A stretch of DNA of 64,000 bases, taken from the NCBI RefSeq assembly GCF_020520425.1, contig NC_079487.1:110766141-110830140 (forward strand), read 5' to 3'. This DNA is from Spinacia oleracea. Its lineage: Eukaryota; Streptophyta; Magnoliopsida; Caryophyllales; Amaranthaceae. The first letter of the stretch is position 1, and each line of letters begins with the position of its first letter. The notes below the pieces were generated by a model. It made no database searches. It was not told where the DNA came from and worked only from the letters and a program-made list of their open reading frames with translations. Shown here piece by piece: positions 36,219 to 47,638 of this stretch. The translations under genes and the position numbers were made by a program.

Positions 36219-37384
36219 GATACCAAATTCTACATATCTCACAAAAAACATGTTACTAACCAATCTCTACACATCTCACACTAATCATGTTACTAAACCT
36301 ACTATATAGTCTAACTACCGCTCGAAGTTTTCTAAATAAACAATCAAATAATTGATTTTATTAATTATATAAAAATCAATACTTATTAATGATATAAAGT
36401 TAAATAATTTATTAATGATATAAAGATCAATAATTTATTCAAACGCACTTATAAATTATATAAAGTTCAATAATTTACTTATAATTTATATAAAGATCAA
36501 TAATTACTTAAACACAAGCCAATAAGGATAAAAATCAAATATAAATAATAAAATGCATTTACAATAAACACCTAAACATGCACGAATTTATTCAATACAC
36601 TTACTTACTACTCAAATTCATTCTCTAAATTATTCGTTGTTTCTCATATGACATTCCTTGAATCTTTGGCATAAAATTAAATTTCATAAAATCTTACACC
36701 TACACCTACATCAAAATTCTTACACCTACACCTACATCAAAATTAAATTCCTTGAAATTTTGGCATAAAATTAAATTTCATAAAATCTTACACCTACATC
36801 AAATTAAGTACGGCATTCCTTGAAAATTTCATAAAATTTCCATAATTTCCATAATTTTCCATAATTTTCTAACAAGTCATTCCATAAATTCATTGAAAAA
36901 AATACCCATTAATTATCTAACAAGTCATTCCATAGTTATGGGTCAAAAAATTAGAAGAGAAAAAAAAGATTACCTTCAAAGATCGAAGAGTTCACATACA
37001 AGATCTACAATTGATATAAACAACAAAGTTAGGGTTTGAAAAATTAAAGCATTATATTATGAAAAAACTAAGAATAAAGGTTACCTGGAGTGGAAAACAT
37101 CGACGATTGAGTAGTCCGGTCCGGTGGGTGGTCCGCCTGGGCTGCTGGCTGGGGGCGCCGTGCGCGGCTCGGGGGGGGGTTGGGCGTGGGCTGGGCTGCT
37201 GGCTGGGGGAACCGTGCGCGGCTGGGCTGGGTGGGTCGTGCACTCTGGCCGAGTCGGGGGGTTAGGGTGGCGCCGTCGGGGGAGGGGGGTGGTTCACCGG
37301 CGGGGGAGGGGGGTCGAAGGAGGGAAGGCTCTTCAAGTTTTTTTTGGTCGAAGGAGGGAATACAGATTTTTTTTTTCTTTTTTT
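36219..37384 (-). other. 5' leader region of the CACTA transposase gene
   Basis: An AT-rich stretch (36300-37080) with near-duplicate words (TTACACCTACACCTACATCA), then a GC-rich island (37090-37320). On the minus strand the island ends ACTCCAG|GTAACC near 37085, a good splice donor, so it may be a non-coding first exon and promoter. The proline- or glycine-rich open frames in it are probably composition artefacts. Confidence 0.5.
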
Positions 37385-37739
37385 AATTTAGTGACCGTTT
37401 TTGGTCATTGATTATTTATTTTTTTTTTTATTTTTTTTTTTAATTTTAGCGACCGCTTTTTTGGTCGGGTATATTATATAGGCGGTTGGTAAAATTTTAA
37501 ATTTATTTTGAAAATAGTCGGAATTTACCGACTGCTAAATAGTCGGAATGAAAGTTTATGCAGTCGATAAATTTACGACCGTTATGAAAGCGGTTGGTAA
37601 ATTTTAAATTTACCAACCGCTCTACATTCGGTCGGTAAATTTAGCGACCGTTTCTATTTCGGTTGGTAAATTTATTTTTACTGACTACTTTCACGGCGGT
37701 CGGTAAAATCAGTTGGTAATCAAGCGCTTTCTTGTAGTG
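37385..37739. repeat. Right subterminal repeat array of the CACTA element
   Basis: Several copies of the words AGCGACCG, GCGGTTGGTAAA and CGGTCGGTAAATT, related to but shorter and more varied than those at the left end. Asymmetry between the ends is normal in CACTA elements. They are presumed transposase binding sites. Confidence 0.75.
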
Positions 37740-38157
37740 GGAGTAAGACGATGGTCAAAGTATTAGACGGAGTGCATCACACAAATCATGGTGTATGTGA
37801 CCTGTTTTGCGAGGGTCTCACGAGCCCCCGAGTGATAACATTTGACTTAAGGGTCATCACTTGAAGTGTCGACATATCCCTCACGTGTCATTGGGATTTG
37901 TCAACTGATAGTATAGAAACTTCCTCACTTTGTCATTGGAAGGATCTAAAGGTGCGTAGAAACTCCCTCACTTTGTCATTGGGAGTAACTACAGATGTTT
38001 TCGAAATTAAAGCTGTAAAGTGTAATTGGGCCTGGCCAAGCCACATCACGAGGTAAAACGTTTTTAAAGATTCTCATTTTCAGGGCTAGCTAAACGAGAA
38101 AACCCCCTTGTTTTTATAGGACGTAAAACGAAGGAAAATCCAACACATCGTTCTTTT

Positions 38158-38400
38158 TTGGAAAAACGAAAAACCAATCCTTTAATTTTTGGAAAAAGGG
38201 AAAACCGATCCTTTAATTTTCGGAAAAAAGGGAAAACCGATCCTTTAATTTTCGGAAAAAAGGGAAAACCGATCCTTTGATTTTCGGAAAAAGGGAAAAC
38301 CGATCCTTTAATTTTCGGAAAAAGGGAAAACCGATCCTTTAATTTTCGGAAAAAGGGAAAATCGATCCTTTAATTTTCGGAAAAAGGGAAAACCGATAAA
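38158..38400. repeat. 31-32-bp minisatellite in the LARD
   Basis: About eight head-to-tail copies of a unit with core GATCCTTTAATTTTCGGAAA and tail AAGGGAAAACC. Variation is mostly in the length of the A run. It directly precedes the hairpin repeat block. Confidence 0.9.
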
Positions 38401-38404
38401 AGTT

Positions 38405-38820
38405 ATCGCTGCAGCGACTAAGGACCTGCGCTGTTAGTGACGCAGACCCCGCCCACTGAAGGTGGGCGAGCCTGTCCGCTGAGGGTGGACCCCCCGTCCG
38501 ATAGAAGTGGACGAATCTGTTTTGATGTTTTTGAAAATAAGGACCTACGCGGTTTGTGACGTAGACCCCGCCGGCTGAAGATGGCGAGCCTGTCCGCTGA
38601 GGGTGGACCCCCCGTCCGATAGAAGTGGACGAAACTGTTTTGAAATTTTATTTTGTTTTATTTTGAAAATAAGGACCTACGTGGTTTGCGCCGTAGACCC
38701 CGCCGGCTGAAGATGGCGAGCCTATTTTAAATTTGAAGACTTTACTTTTTGAAAACTGAGGACCTGCGCGGCTTAGAGACGCAGACCCCGCCCGCTGAGG
38801 GTGGGCGAGCCCATTTTGAA
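38405..38820. repeat. Hairpin-bearing tandem repeat in the LARD
   Basis: Three to four imperfect units of about 100-130 bp, each opening AAGGACCT(A/G)CG and containing short perfect hairpins such as CGCCCACTGAAGGTGGGCG, GTCCGCTGAGGGTGGAC and GTCCGATAGAAGTGGAC. Unit length varies through loss of individual hairpins. Loop variation with stem conservation suggests selection or a shared structural origin. Confidence 0.8.
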
Positions 38821-41800
38821 TTTTTTGTCTATGTAGAAGGGCTTTTGTGATTACAACCTGTTGGTGGGTCGTAATATTTTTAGATGTGTCCTATAAGTGG
38901 GTCCACACTGTGTATATTTTTGTTTAACAATATATTTTTTGAGATATCCAAACATGACATGGTGCATGGCGCAGTCCGGGAATGTGATTTTGATCGCGCG
39001 CTCCTCGTTGGAGTCTATTTTTTCGTGAGCCCCCAAGCACTGGGGCTCGTCGGTTGTTTTTCGCATCCTGTAATCATGTTTGGGGTCATGCTCGTATGTG
39101 CGAGCGACCTTTGTAGTGGTGTGCTACTCTTAACAAAGTCGTGAGGTGCGACTTTCAGCAATTTTCAAGTCGAATGAGTATGGCAGGGCCCACTAGAAGT
39201 TAGGGCCTTTTGAGCATGGGTACATTTTTGGCGCCCAGGCCTGGGCGTTGAAATAATTCACGCCCAGGTGGGGCGTTGAAAGTGTTGTTTGGGCTGGTCT
39301 TTTGATGACACAGTTGGCCTCTTGTTCATTCGTTTATTTCACTTGGAAGTTCTATGTATTCTCCTTTCTTTTGTTTTTTCTTTGTTTTAGAACGTGATGA
39401 TTTTCTTGACAAGCCGTAGCCGATTGGTGGACTACGGTGCTTGTCGCTTTGGGGCGATTATTTTAAGGAACTGTTGCTCTTAAGGCGTACAGTTATTGCG
39501 ATAGTTGGGCGAGTCTATATGGCCCGAGGAACATACCTTGAGGTGTAAGACTTTGATCGCTCCTATATTTTTTTTGAACGTGTTCGTGAATGATGATATG
39601 TATGTGCGAACGAGCGTTCATAGAATGGCCGTTGTGTGCGGTCCATTAATCAGTTTGCTTGAATCATATTTTTTTTGAGCAATGACTGATTTTGAATAGT
39701 TTGCTTAGAAGCTTGATAGGGTTTAGGCCTATTCATGAAGCGGGCTCAAACATCGTACCCTTTCGATTGTTCAAACATTTGCTTTTTCGATTTTTTTTTT
39801 ATTTTGCTATAGTCGTTTCGTAGCTTGGAGCCCCCAAGTATGCATGTTGGGATGCTTCCTTTTGGCGTACGATTTTTTAGGTTCTTTTGAGAAAGATGCC
39901 TTGGGGTTCCACTCGTGTAGGTGCGAGCTATCCCTTTCGTGGTAGGTAACGTTTTGCTACTTTTAATCCTTAATATGGAAGTAGTGTGGCTTGCATTTTG
40001 AATTTGGGCGATAAGTAGTCTTTGCCTCTTTTACACATGCTCTTGGTCGTGCCTACATTAGTGCAACATGCCTTACTCTTCTTTTAGACTCGTACCGTGG
40101 GACGGTTGAACTTATGGTGCAACGTAGGCTTGTGTGGCCTAACGGCGTGTCTTAGAACATTCTTCCAGGTGTTGGGATATCATTTGCATTGGAGTATGCC
40201 TTGTTCAGGTGCTCGAATAAGTGTAGCACCTTCTGCGTGGGTTTACACGGCTTATTACTTCGTTCGATGCGAGGATTCATAGGTGTTTTTTTTTTTTTAT
40301 ATCTGGGCAAAACGTGACTAGCAGAAAGAATCAGCGCCCAGGCTGGGGCGTTAAAGATATCGGCGCCCAGCTCTGGGCGTTGAAATTGATTTCTGGGCAG
40401 AACTTTGACAGTTCTTTCTTTCTTGATTTTTTCCTTTCGCTTTTGCTTTGGAACGAGGTAGACCGTGTAACGGGCGCTTATAGGGCGAGCGTTAGGTGCA
40501 GTAGTTTAATCGGAGTTTTGGTGACTCGCGATTTTCAGTTACTCTTGTTAGTGGGGTGACTTTATATATTCTAAGTAGTGCTTAGAATTTGGGAGGGGTT
40601 GTAGCCATTCTAAGGTTCGTTTTACATGATCAAACCTTAGGATTGTGCCCCTATGACGTATGTATAGCATTAGCGTCGAGAATTTGCGATGAAATCGTCA
40701 CTTCGAGTATTTTTAGAGTGTTTTTCTCAAGCCCCCAATTGTAGCTACGGGATTGGCTTGGTGCTATAATACTTTGCATACGTTTTTATGCATTCACGGT
40801 GACACGGATCATGAATAGTTTGAACCAGACTCGTTTAGTGCGAGGTCTGTTCGAGTAGTGATTTTGCTGCTTCTCTTGTAAATGTCGTATTGTGCGACAT
40901 TGCCATGGTCAAGGTAGTCACATGTTGAAGTGTGCCTTGACTAAAAGCTAGGTGCCTTTCTTTACCCATAATCATATTTAAAAATCTTTTTGACTCACTT
41001 GCAACGTTGAGATGGACGCATACTTAACTTAAACCAACGACACTCTATTATGTTCAAAGAAGTCTTTGAAATTCATTTGAAAATTATTTAAAAATCCGAG
41101 TCCTACTGTGTACAATCCGAGGTGTCCTAAGTAGGTTGACTTTATAGAAGGGTTCGTACGGGATTACATGAATCAAAATACTGTTACGATTTTTGGAATG
41201 CTGTCTAAGGATTTGCTGGAAGCTAGGGTGCAGGCGTCAAGATATTACTTGTGCCCGTTTGGCATATACTTTAGGCTTTTAGGGCCGTCTTTTCCAGAAT
41301 TGCGGGAATATAAACCGTTTTCAAATTCACTTAGATTTACTTGGTGTGTGTCTGTATAAAAGGTCGAGGTATACTTAGTTCCTTCCCTATCTCTTTCATT
41401 TCAATTTTTAGCCCCCAGTTGCTGTTATGTCTTTCCATTAATAATGTTTTCAGATTTCGATTTTAGATGCCCGTGTCATATGTCTGAGTAGGGTGAGCCT
41501 TGGTTAAGTGCCAAGTCCTATTGACAATGTCTGTTTTTTTTTTCAAAGGGGATTCGCAAGCATTTGAATTACCATGAACGGGTGCCCTGAGTTCGAAGGA
41601 ACGATGGGGTGATGTCGTAGAACAATCCTCTTTATTGCAAGCTTACTTCCCTTACTACTTGTCGGCGACTATGACTGTGTCTAGGGGTGAAAGAAGGTTT
41701 TTAAGCGAACGACTATGTCTAGTGGTGAAAGAAGGTCTTTAAGTGAGTTAGTTCGCTTTAGGGAGGGTCAAGTTGAGTATTTTAGAGGTCATGGACGCTT

Positions 41801-42679
41801 GCGCTAGCCCCCATTCAATTGAGGCAAAGCGGTCTTTTGAGTCTTGGCTAAGTGCCTAGGAGTGTGAGTGCTCCTTCTGGCAAGGGTACGTGCCCTTATT
41901 ATTTTTCGATGTGTGCTCATTAATTTGGCATCTTGGTGACTTGGATTCTTCCTTTGACTTAAATTTTTTTCTTTCGACTTGGGTTGCAAGCAATTAAATT
42001 TCAATAAGGGACTTCTATTTTTATTCTTGTTATTCTATATGCTTTAATATTTTTGTCAAATTGGTTGGACCGAATCATGGATTGCCTACATATCCGCCTT
42101 AAATAGATTTAATTTGGAATCAGGTCTTGCGTAGTTCTTAGCCTAGAAAATGGTTTCATAGAATGCCGATTTTAAACAAGTATGTTCTGAGGTGGAAACA
42201 TATTATTTGAAATGGTAGAATAAATGAAGTTTATTTTAATCTACTGCTTTGCCGTAAGCCAAAGTACATGTATTTTTTGGTGGTACGTATGTCTGAATAC
42301 GTGTTGTACCCCCCCAAGTGTTCGTTATTGTTCCGTGTATGTGCGGATAAAATGACGAGCACTTCTGGACAAATTTTAGCAAGCAGAGAGATTCAACGCC
42401 CAGGCTGGGGCGCTAAAGATTTCGGCGCCCAGTTGTGGGCGCTGAAAATTATTTCTGGGCGGATCTTTTTTGGTGCGCTAAATGCTTCTTTTCTTATTTT
42501 TGTGCGCTTTGCAAAGTTTCCTTTTTTTATTATTCACATTTTTTGTGCACTTTTCATTTGTCTTCCTTTTTTTTTACTCGTGACTCAAGACGGTTTAAAA
42601 AATGGGTTGAATGAGATAGGATAATTTGTATGGGTATTGGTCAAGCATGAGGATCACATCTACTAGGACTCACAATTTG

Positions 42680-43035
42680 TAGCCTCAAGCTAGTGTCACG
42701 AGTTTACATCAGCCAAGGCCAATTAATGAGTAGCATGGGGACAGCTCAAGGGTATATCAACAGGATGTATCCAAACAAGTTATATGGTTATTATGCTAAT
42801 GGTGGCGTAAGAACAGGTTTTGGGCTTTGGAAATAATGGGTATGACGCACGTGTCAATGGCCGTGCGTGGTTTTGCGGTTGACAACAAGTTCAAGAACAA
42901 GAGTCGAGGTAATGGTTTCTTGGGTTATGGCAATGAGAACATGGATGGGTTAGATGAGCTGAACAGGGACCGCAGAGCGAATGCGTCTAAGAGCATAAGG
43001 ATTGGAAAGGGTAAACATCGTAGAATTTTATGATT
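42680..43035 (+). pseudogene. Decayed YTH-domain (ECT-like) gene fragment inside the LARD
   Basis: Three plus-strand frames in succession read QGYINRMYPNKLYGYYANGG, then GYDARVNGRAW, then AVDNKFKNKSRGNGFLGYGN with NENMDGLDELNRDRRA. This order and spacing match what I recall of plant ECT proteins (m6A readers) just N-terminal to their YTH domain, where NENxDGLxELNRGPRA is characteristic. Two frameshifts and in-frame stops show it is not coding now. No intron interrupts the readable part, which suggests a spliced RNA source or a single exon. It lies opposite to the LARD transcript, so LARD RNA would be antisense to it. Identity is from memory and needs a search. Confidence 0.65.
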
Positions 43036-45354
43036 TGGATTGGTTGACTCAATTCTCTTCCTTCGTTTACTTGGGTAAATTTCGTACTTTGGGAGGTACG
43101 GGCTAAGTATTTCATGGCTCGCTCTTTTCGCTTTCCCTTTTCTCTTTCTATTTTTTCTTTTTGCTCGGGATTTCTCCCCAACATGAATCCTTCAATCAAT
43201 TTGGGCTAAAGGGTAGATGGTTGTGGTCTTTGAGTCACGAGGTGAGACTGAGTGAGCCTCGTTTGGTAGGCCTATAGTGGACCTTTAAATTGTCTTACTT
43301 TGCAAGCGTATTTAGTCGTTTCTTAAAATATGCAAATAGCGTAGATTCAAAATGTTGTTTTTACCTTATTGAATTTTAACGAAAGAATTGCATCGAAAAT
43401 AATTTTTTGCTTCTTTTCAGATTCCAGTTTCTGGGATTTAATTGGAAGTTGTGATTTAGACTCAAACTTTCATTAATCTTTCTGATTATAACTCGTGTAT
43501 GAACACAGGGAGGTGGCCTAGACTCAAAATAATGACGTGGCGTAAGCCTATAATACTTGACCAAGCGACTCTCAGACTTAGGCTAATTGGACCATAACTT
43601 TCGTTGGTTGACACTTTAGATTTTAACCCTTGGGTGTCCATTTGTCATGCGCCATTTTGCTTAATGTTGGCAAGGTAGTTAATTGGGGAGATCGAATTTT
43701 TATTTTTGCAAGACTAGAATTATTAGTGCGGCTTCTCTCTTAGTGTGTATTGCTTTACCCCAATGGTAGCCTTATGGTATGCCGATATGGGTATATGGTT
43801 GGTCATGTTGCATTCATGGAAAATCTTTTAGTCCGTACTTAGTAGTATTTCAAGGAGCGAGTGACTCGAGAGGACTATGATAGTCGTGACCCAATGTGAT
43901 TGTAAGCCTTGAGGCCATTAATTTTTTCTTTGCCACTGGTATTAACACCTTATGTTCACTTTGGGGGTTGTGCGACTATGGGGGAATGATTTCCAGAATG
44001 TGACCGTTTCCATTTTGCAAATACTATAATATATTCTTTTTATTGGTGAGAGAGAGTATTGAGGTCGTGGATTCTTAGCAAGGGATGACAATTACATATG
44101 GGTGCTTATTGATTTAAATGTTAGGACGGGAGACTCAATATGGTTTAACCTTTTAACTTGCAGAACGACACCAAGCATTAGGACCGATTCTATGGATAAG
44201 ACAACTAAGACTTAGGATTTGGATTGTATTTTGGCATAGCCTATTCTAGACTCGGATTTATTTGAACATTTTTTTTTTGAAGACTTTATTCGAACATTAT
44301 TTTTTTGAATATTTTGCCCATGTGACATTCAAGGTCGTTTAATTAGTATGCTCGGTTTTGGTGCCGAGGATTGTCGTCGTAGGAGGCCTAACAACGACAC
44401 AAAGAGTTATTTATTTTTATTTTTTTAGTCGCTTTTAGAATCGAGTGCCTTTTCATACGCCCTCGCAGCAATTTTTATGGAAAAGTTTTTTTTTGCTACG
44501 TATTTTCCTTTTGCTTGGGCACCGAGGCTGCTGCGCCTGACCAGAAGGCCAAGCAGCAACTTCAGCGCCCAGCTAGGGGCGTGAGAAATTCTGGCGCCCA
44601 GCTAGGGGCGTTGAAAATGCGTCCCTGGCTGGTTCTCGTTTTCTGTTTTCTGTTTATGCGACTTCGATTTGCGTGCTTGCCTAATAACGTCCTTTACGCG
44701 TAACAACGTTTGTGGGATTCGTTACAGGCCATCCCGAGCGTCGCTTATTTTGTGGCGATCATTCGGGTTTGCGGAACACGTGTTTTGGTATAACTCTTTG
44801 GCAAATTAGTCTATGAATGTTTGGGAAATTTTTAAGGTCGTTGGTTTTCTAGGATAGTTTGTCACACACAACTACATTACAAACATGGATTTAAAAATTA
44901 ACTATGCCACGTAGTTTATGGTAGGCTTCTATGGGTAGTTTATTTGCGCCTGGCTTGGTACCGCTTCTATCGTAGATCCAACACATGCCCCGGTCGAGGT
45001 AGTGTCTTCAACAGACGAATTTCGCTCAAGAGGTCAACCCGCAAGTGCAAGCCAAGGGGGCATGCAGGCGAGAGGGACCTAATGGGCGAGCGATTGGGTT
45101 CGGGATAGGTGTACTACCTGCACAAGTACCGAGTGGGAAACATGCGCGGCGTATGCACCCCCCTATTGGCGAAAAAAAGGTATCCTTAGTCCCAACTCCC
45201 GAGGGAGCCGAGATTTGTTATGATGTTCTGCCCGTTCACATTAATACGCTGATTTTCAGGTCGTCCCAACTTGATGGGGAAATAAACGCGGGGTAGGATC
45301 GTTTCACCCTTCGGCTATTTTGATTACCTACAAGCACGAGTATTTCCTTCACTA

Positions 45355-45372
45355 TCCCTAGTGGAGTCGCCA
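45355..45372 (-). other. Primer-binding site of the LARD
   Basis: TGGCGACTCCACTAGGGA on the minus strand, one base inside the 5' LTR. It starts with TGG, as expected for pairing with the CCA end of a tRNA. The tRNA cannot be named from sequence alone; similar sites are known from Tat/Ogre Gypsy elements. Confidence 0.7.
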
Positions 45373-45373
45373 C

Positions 45374-46866
45374 TGTGAGGGGGTCGAAAAAGCGCGAGGC
45401 TAATGCGTGACCTTGTCCCTCGTGGGTGTGACGATTCTCTTTATTCAATCAAGTGTAATTGGATTTCCTGTGAGTATACACCCAATTGACTAGTAATATA
45501 GGAGTCGCCATTCAGTTTTTAACGACAATGAGAAAAACTGACAAAACTCGGTTATCGTGACATAAAGGGAGTGCAATTATGTTTGACCACGACGGCCGTA
45601 GGTTCCCTTGTGATCCCTGGTGTGGGGATCTCTCAATATACACCCGCAAGGTAGAGATTGAGGGTTCGGGGGACTGTAACTACCGAGAGGAGTAATTCGC
45701 TCGTCGATAACTCCAGAGGCAGGATATCCTTACTAGCTCAGCATAAATAATTGAAGGGACATGCGTTAACTATTAAACTAATCTGAGTTGCTTTTAGCAA
45801 TATGCAACATATAATACTAATTCGATCGTGATTATTTGATTTAAATAGCATTAAGGGACCTAGCATGATAATCCGATTTCCCAAAAATATTATATTTGTT
45901 AGGCGTGATAGAACAATCATATTAGGTTAGTTTAACAGTTCATAAAAAGGGTGAGGAAAGCAGTTAAATCATCGAAAAGGGACACATCACGACGCACCCT
46001 TGAGAGGTGCGTCAGGGTTCTCAGAAAACTAACCACTTTGACTTTGCTATTTCTCCTTTTTATTTAACGAATCTCAATTATGGGACAGGATACGTTCTGT
46101 TCGATTTATGGATCGATTGCGACAGAACGCGTGAACAGTTTCGCAGCGAGAGGCTTAGGCTAAGGGGTTTAGAGTCAATACTCAGAATATATTATGTGTT
46201 GTTGTGTCGAAACTAGGGGCCTATTTATAGGGAAGAGTTCGTGGAAAGATAGAATTGCAGAGTTCTAATCCGCAAAGAGTTAGGAAAAAACACGTACCCA
46301 GGTACTTTCAGCGCCCAGCTCTGGGCGTCAAAGATTTCGGCGCCCAGCTCTGGGCGTTGAAAATAGGATCCTGGCAATTTCAGCGCCCAGGGCTGGGCGT
46401 TGAAATTGCTGTTTGGGCCGTTTCTTTGTCAGATTCGGATTCCTAGAATCCGAAGAGTTTGAGATTAATTCGAGTCTTTTAGCGCGTATCAATTTCATGA
46501 CGGAATGCGTCTGGGCCCGTTACGAACTCTAGGTTCGTTAGGATTTTAATTAATACGTAACTCTTATTTCCGAATCCTATTAGGAATAGGATTCTCGCAG
46601 TTTTCTATCTCATTTAGGATTTATGTTGGAGTGCAACACCTAATTCTGACAGGTTTCTATCCTTTATGTTTTGCCACTTTTAGAAGCTACCTTTTACGGC
46701 AATTACTATTTTTAGCAGGTTTCCATAAATAGCAGGTTTCGGGTGAAATGAAATGGGGAATCGAGATTCGTTTATTTTATAGGAGATGCGTTGTCAAGTG
46801 GAGTTTTTATGCTTTCATCATCGAACCTTTTCCTTGCGGGAACGGGGACAAAAGTAGGTGTCTACA
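45374..46866 (-). repeat. 5' LTR of the LARD
   Basis: 1,493 bp. On the minus strand it begins TGTAGACACCTACTTTTGTC and ends CGACCCCCTCACA. It should hold the promoter of the element, although I cannot place a TATA box with confidence. It carries the same three CGCCCAG hairpin words as its partner. Confidence 0.95.
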
Positions 46867-47290
46867 GGTATGTTATTCTATAGTTTACACATGTTACTTT
46901 TTTTTATATGGAGTAGTTTTAGGGGAGGTAACTTTTAAGTTTAGGTATGTTACTTCTATAGTTTAGACATGTTACTTTTTCATAATTTTAGAGGAGGTAC
47001 TTTTTTTGTTTAGGTATGTTACTTCTATAGTTTCGACGTGTTACCTTTTTTATACGAGAGTAGTTTTAGGGGAAATACGTTTTTAGTTTAAGTATGTTAC
47101 TTCTATAGTTTAGACATGTTACTTTTTTTAAAATTTTAGAGGAGGTACATTTTTTAGTTTAGGTATGTTACTTCTATAGTTTAGACATATTACTTCTTTA
47201 AACGAAGTAGTTTTAGAGGAGATATTTTTTTAGTTTAGGTATGTTACTTCTATAGTTTAGATCTGTTGCTTTTTTTTATCGTAATATTAG
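46867..47290. repeat. Minisatellite in the MULE-like element, right part
   Basis: Continuation of the array interrupted at 25076, with about five to six units built on the same words. Unit length varies because different internal pieces have been lost. Confidence 0.75.
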
Positions 47291-47384
47291 TAGTAATTAT
47301 TTTAATACCTTTAGAAAATATTAGTAGAGTTACTAAGTGATTACTTCTTTTTATTATTTCACTTACTTCTTTTTATAATCCGCC

Positions 47385-47577
47385 CATCAGACGTTCCATC
47401 CCCAAGAAATTAACAACAGAACAAGATCATCGTCATTCAGATGATCAAGTGTTTGAATTATTGCGTCAACACATCAACACCAATAATATGGAGTTTAAAG
47501 ATGTGAGCGATGCCAAGTTAATCCTAGAGAAGAAGCTTACACCTACTGATCTGAAATTAGCAAATCTTCAATGTGAA
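47385..47577 (+). pseudogene. Possible captured gene fragment in the MULE-like element
   Basis: About 64 codons without a stop, beginning RSIPKKLTTEQDHRHSDDQV and ending KKLTPTDLKLANLQCE, amid stop-rich sequence. Composition is protein-like. The end faintly recalls plant B3-type (DUF313-like) domains, but I cannot identify it. It touches the right terminal inverted repeat, the usual location for fragments picked up by Pack-MULEs. There is no start codon context or second exon visible. Confidence 0.4.
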
Positions 47578-47638
47578 TGTGTCACACCATCAAGTTGATG
47601 GTGTGACCGGTCACACAAGAGACGGGTTGGACCGTCAT

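Larger units (their letters stand above)
26599..37739 (-). mobile_element. Autonomous-looking CACTA (En/Spm) DNA transposon
   Basis: 11,141 bp with terminal inverted repeats CACTACAAGAAA at 26599 and TTTCTTGTAGTG ending at 37739, and the 3-base duplication GGA at 26596-26598 and 37740-37742, both diagnostic of CACTA elements. The subterminal regions are packed with short repeats. Inside is one six-exon transposase gene on the minus strand, whose last intron holds a 321-bp satellite array. It inserted into the LARD just inside its polypurine tract, so it is younger than the LARD. Confidence 0.95.
37743..45354 (-). other. Non-coding interior of the LARD
   Basis: 7.6 kb between the CACTA insertion and the primer-binding site. 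No gag, protease, integrase or reverse transcriptase can be read in any frame. It holds two tandem-repeat blocks (38158-38820), four further clusters of CGCCCAG hairpin words (39231, 40332, 42397 and 44562 onward), several short homopolymer tracts, and a decayed YTH-gene-like fragment (42680-43035). Base composition is G/T-biased on the plus strand over long stretches. Confidence 0.75.
25077..46866 (-). mobile_element. Large non-autonomous LTR retrotransposon (LARD-type), split by a CACTA element
   Basis: LTRs 25077-26569 and 45374-46866 are both 1,493 bp, run TG...CA, and differ at only about a dozen positions by eye (under 1%). The target duplication GGTAT lies at 25072-25076 and 46867-46871. 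Orientation is minus: next to the right LTR is a primer-site-like TGGCGACTCCACTAGGGA (45355-45372), and next to the left LTR is the polypurine tract AAAGTGGGGGCTAAC (26570-26584). Without the CACTA insertion the element is about 10.6 kb. Its 7.7-kb interior has no gag or pol frame, so it needs enzymes from a relative. The primer-site word is like that of Tat/Ogre-type Gypsy elements, so the partner may be Gypsy; that part is inference. Confidence 0.9.
24511..47629. mobile_element. MULE-like element, split by nested insertions
   Basis: The termini are inverted repeats of about 55-60 bp: 24511-24568 and the complement of about 47572-47629 align at roughly three quarters of positions, sharing CACACCATCAA, TTGATGGTGTGA and TTCACA. 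Each arm is itself a small palindrome. The 9-base GACCGTCAT occurs immediately outside both ends (24502-24510, 47630-47638), as for Mutator-like elements. Removing the inner retrotransposon leaves about 1.3 kb with no transposase. The interior has a minisatellite and a coding-like fragment at 47385-47577, so it may be a Pack-MULE. The flanking DNA is itself mildly periodic, so the duplication needs checking against an empty site. Confidence 0.65.

Noticed and set aside
37052-37411. Proline- or glycine-rich open frames on both strands
   Set aside because: A GC-rich island gives long frames in several registers. A splice donor near 37085 suggests a non-coding leader exon.
38158-38400. CRISPR-like regular array
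   Set aside because: The 31-32-bp units are contiguous with no unique spacers, and the genome is eukaryotic. It is a minisatellite.
45045-45296. 83-residue open frame next to the LARD primer-binding site
   Set aside because: Position is right for a gag start only on the minus strand; this frame is on the plus strand and has no recognisable domain.
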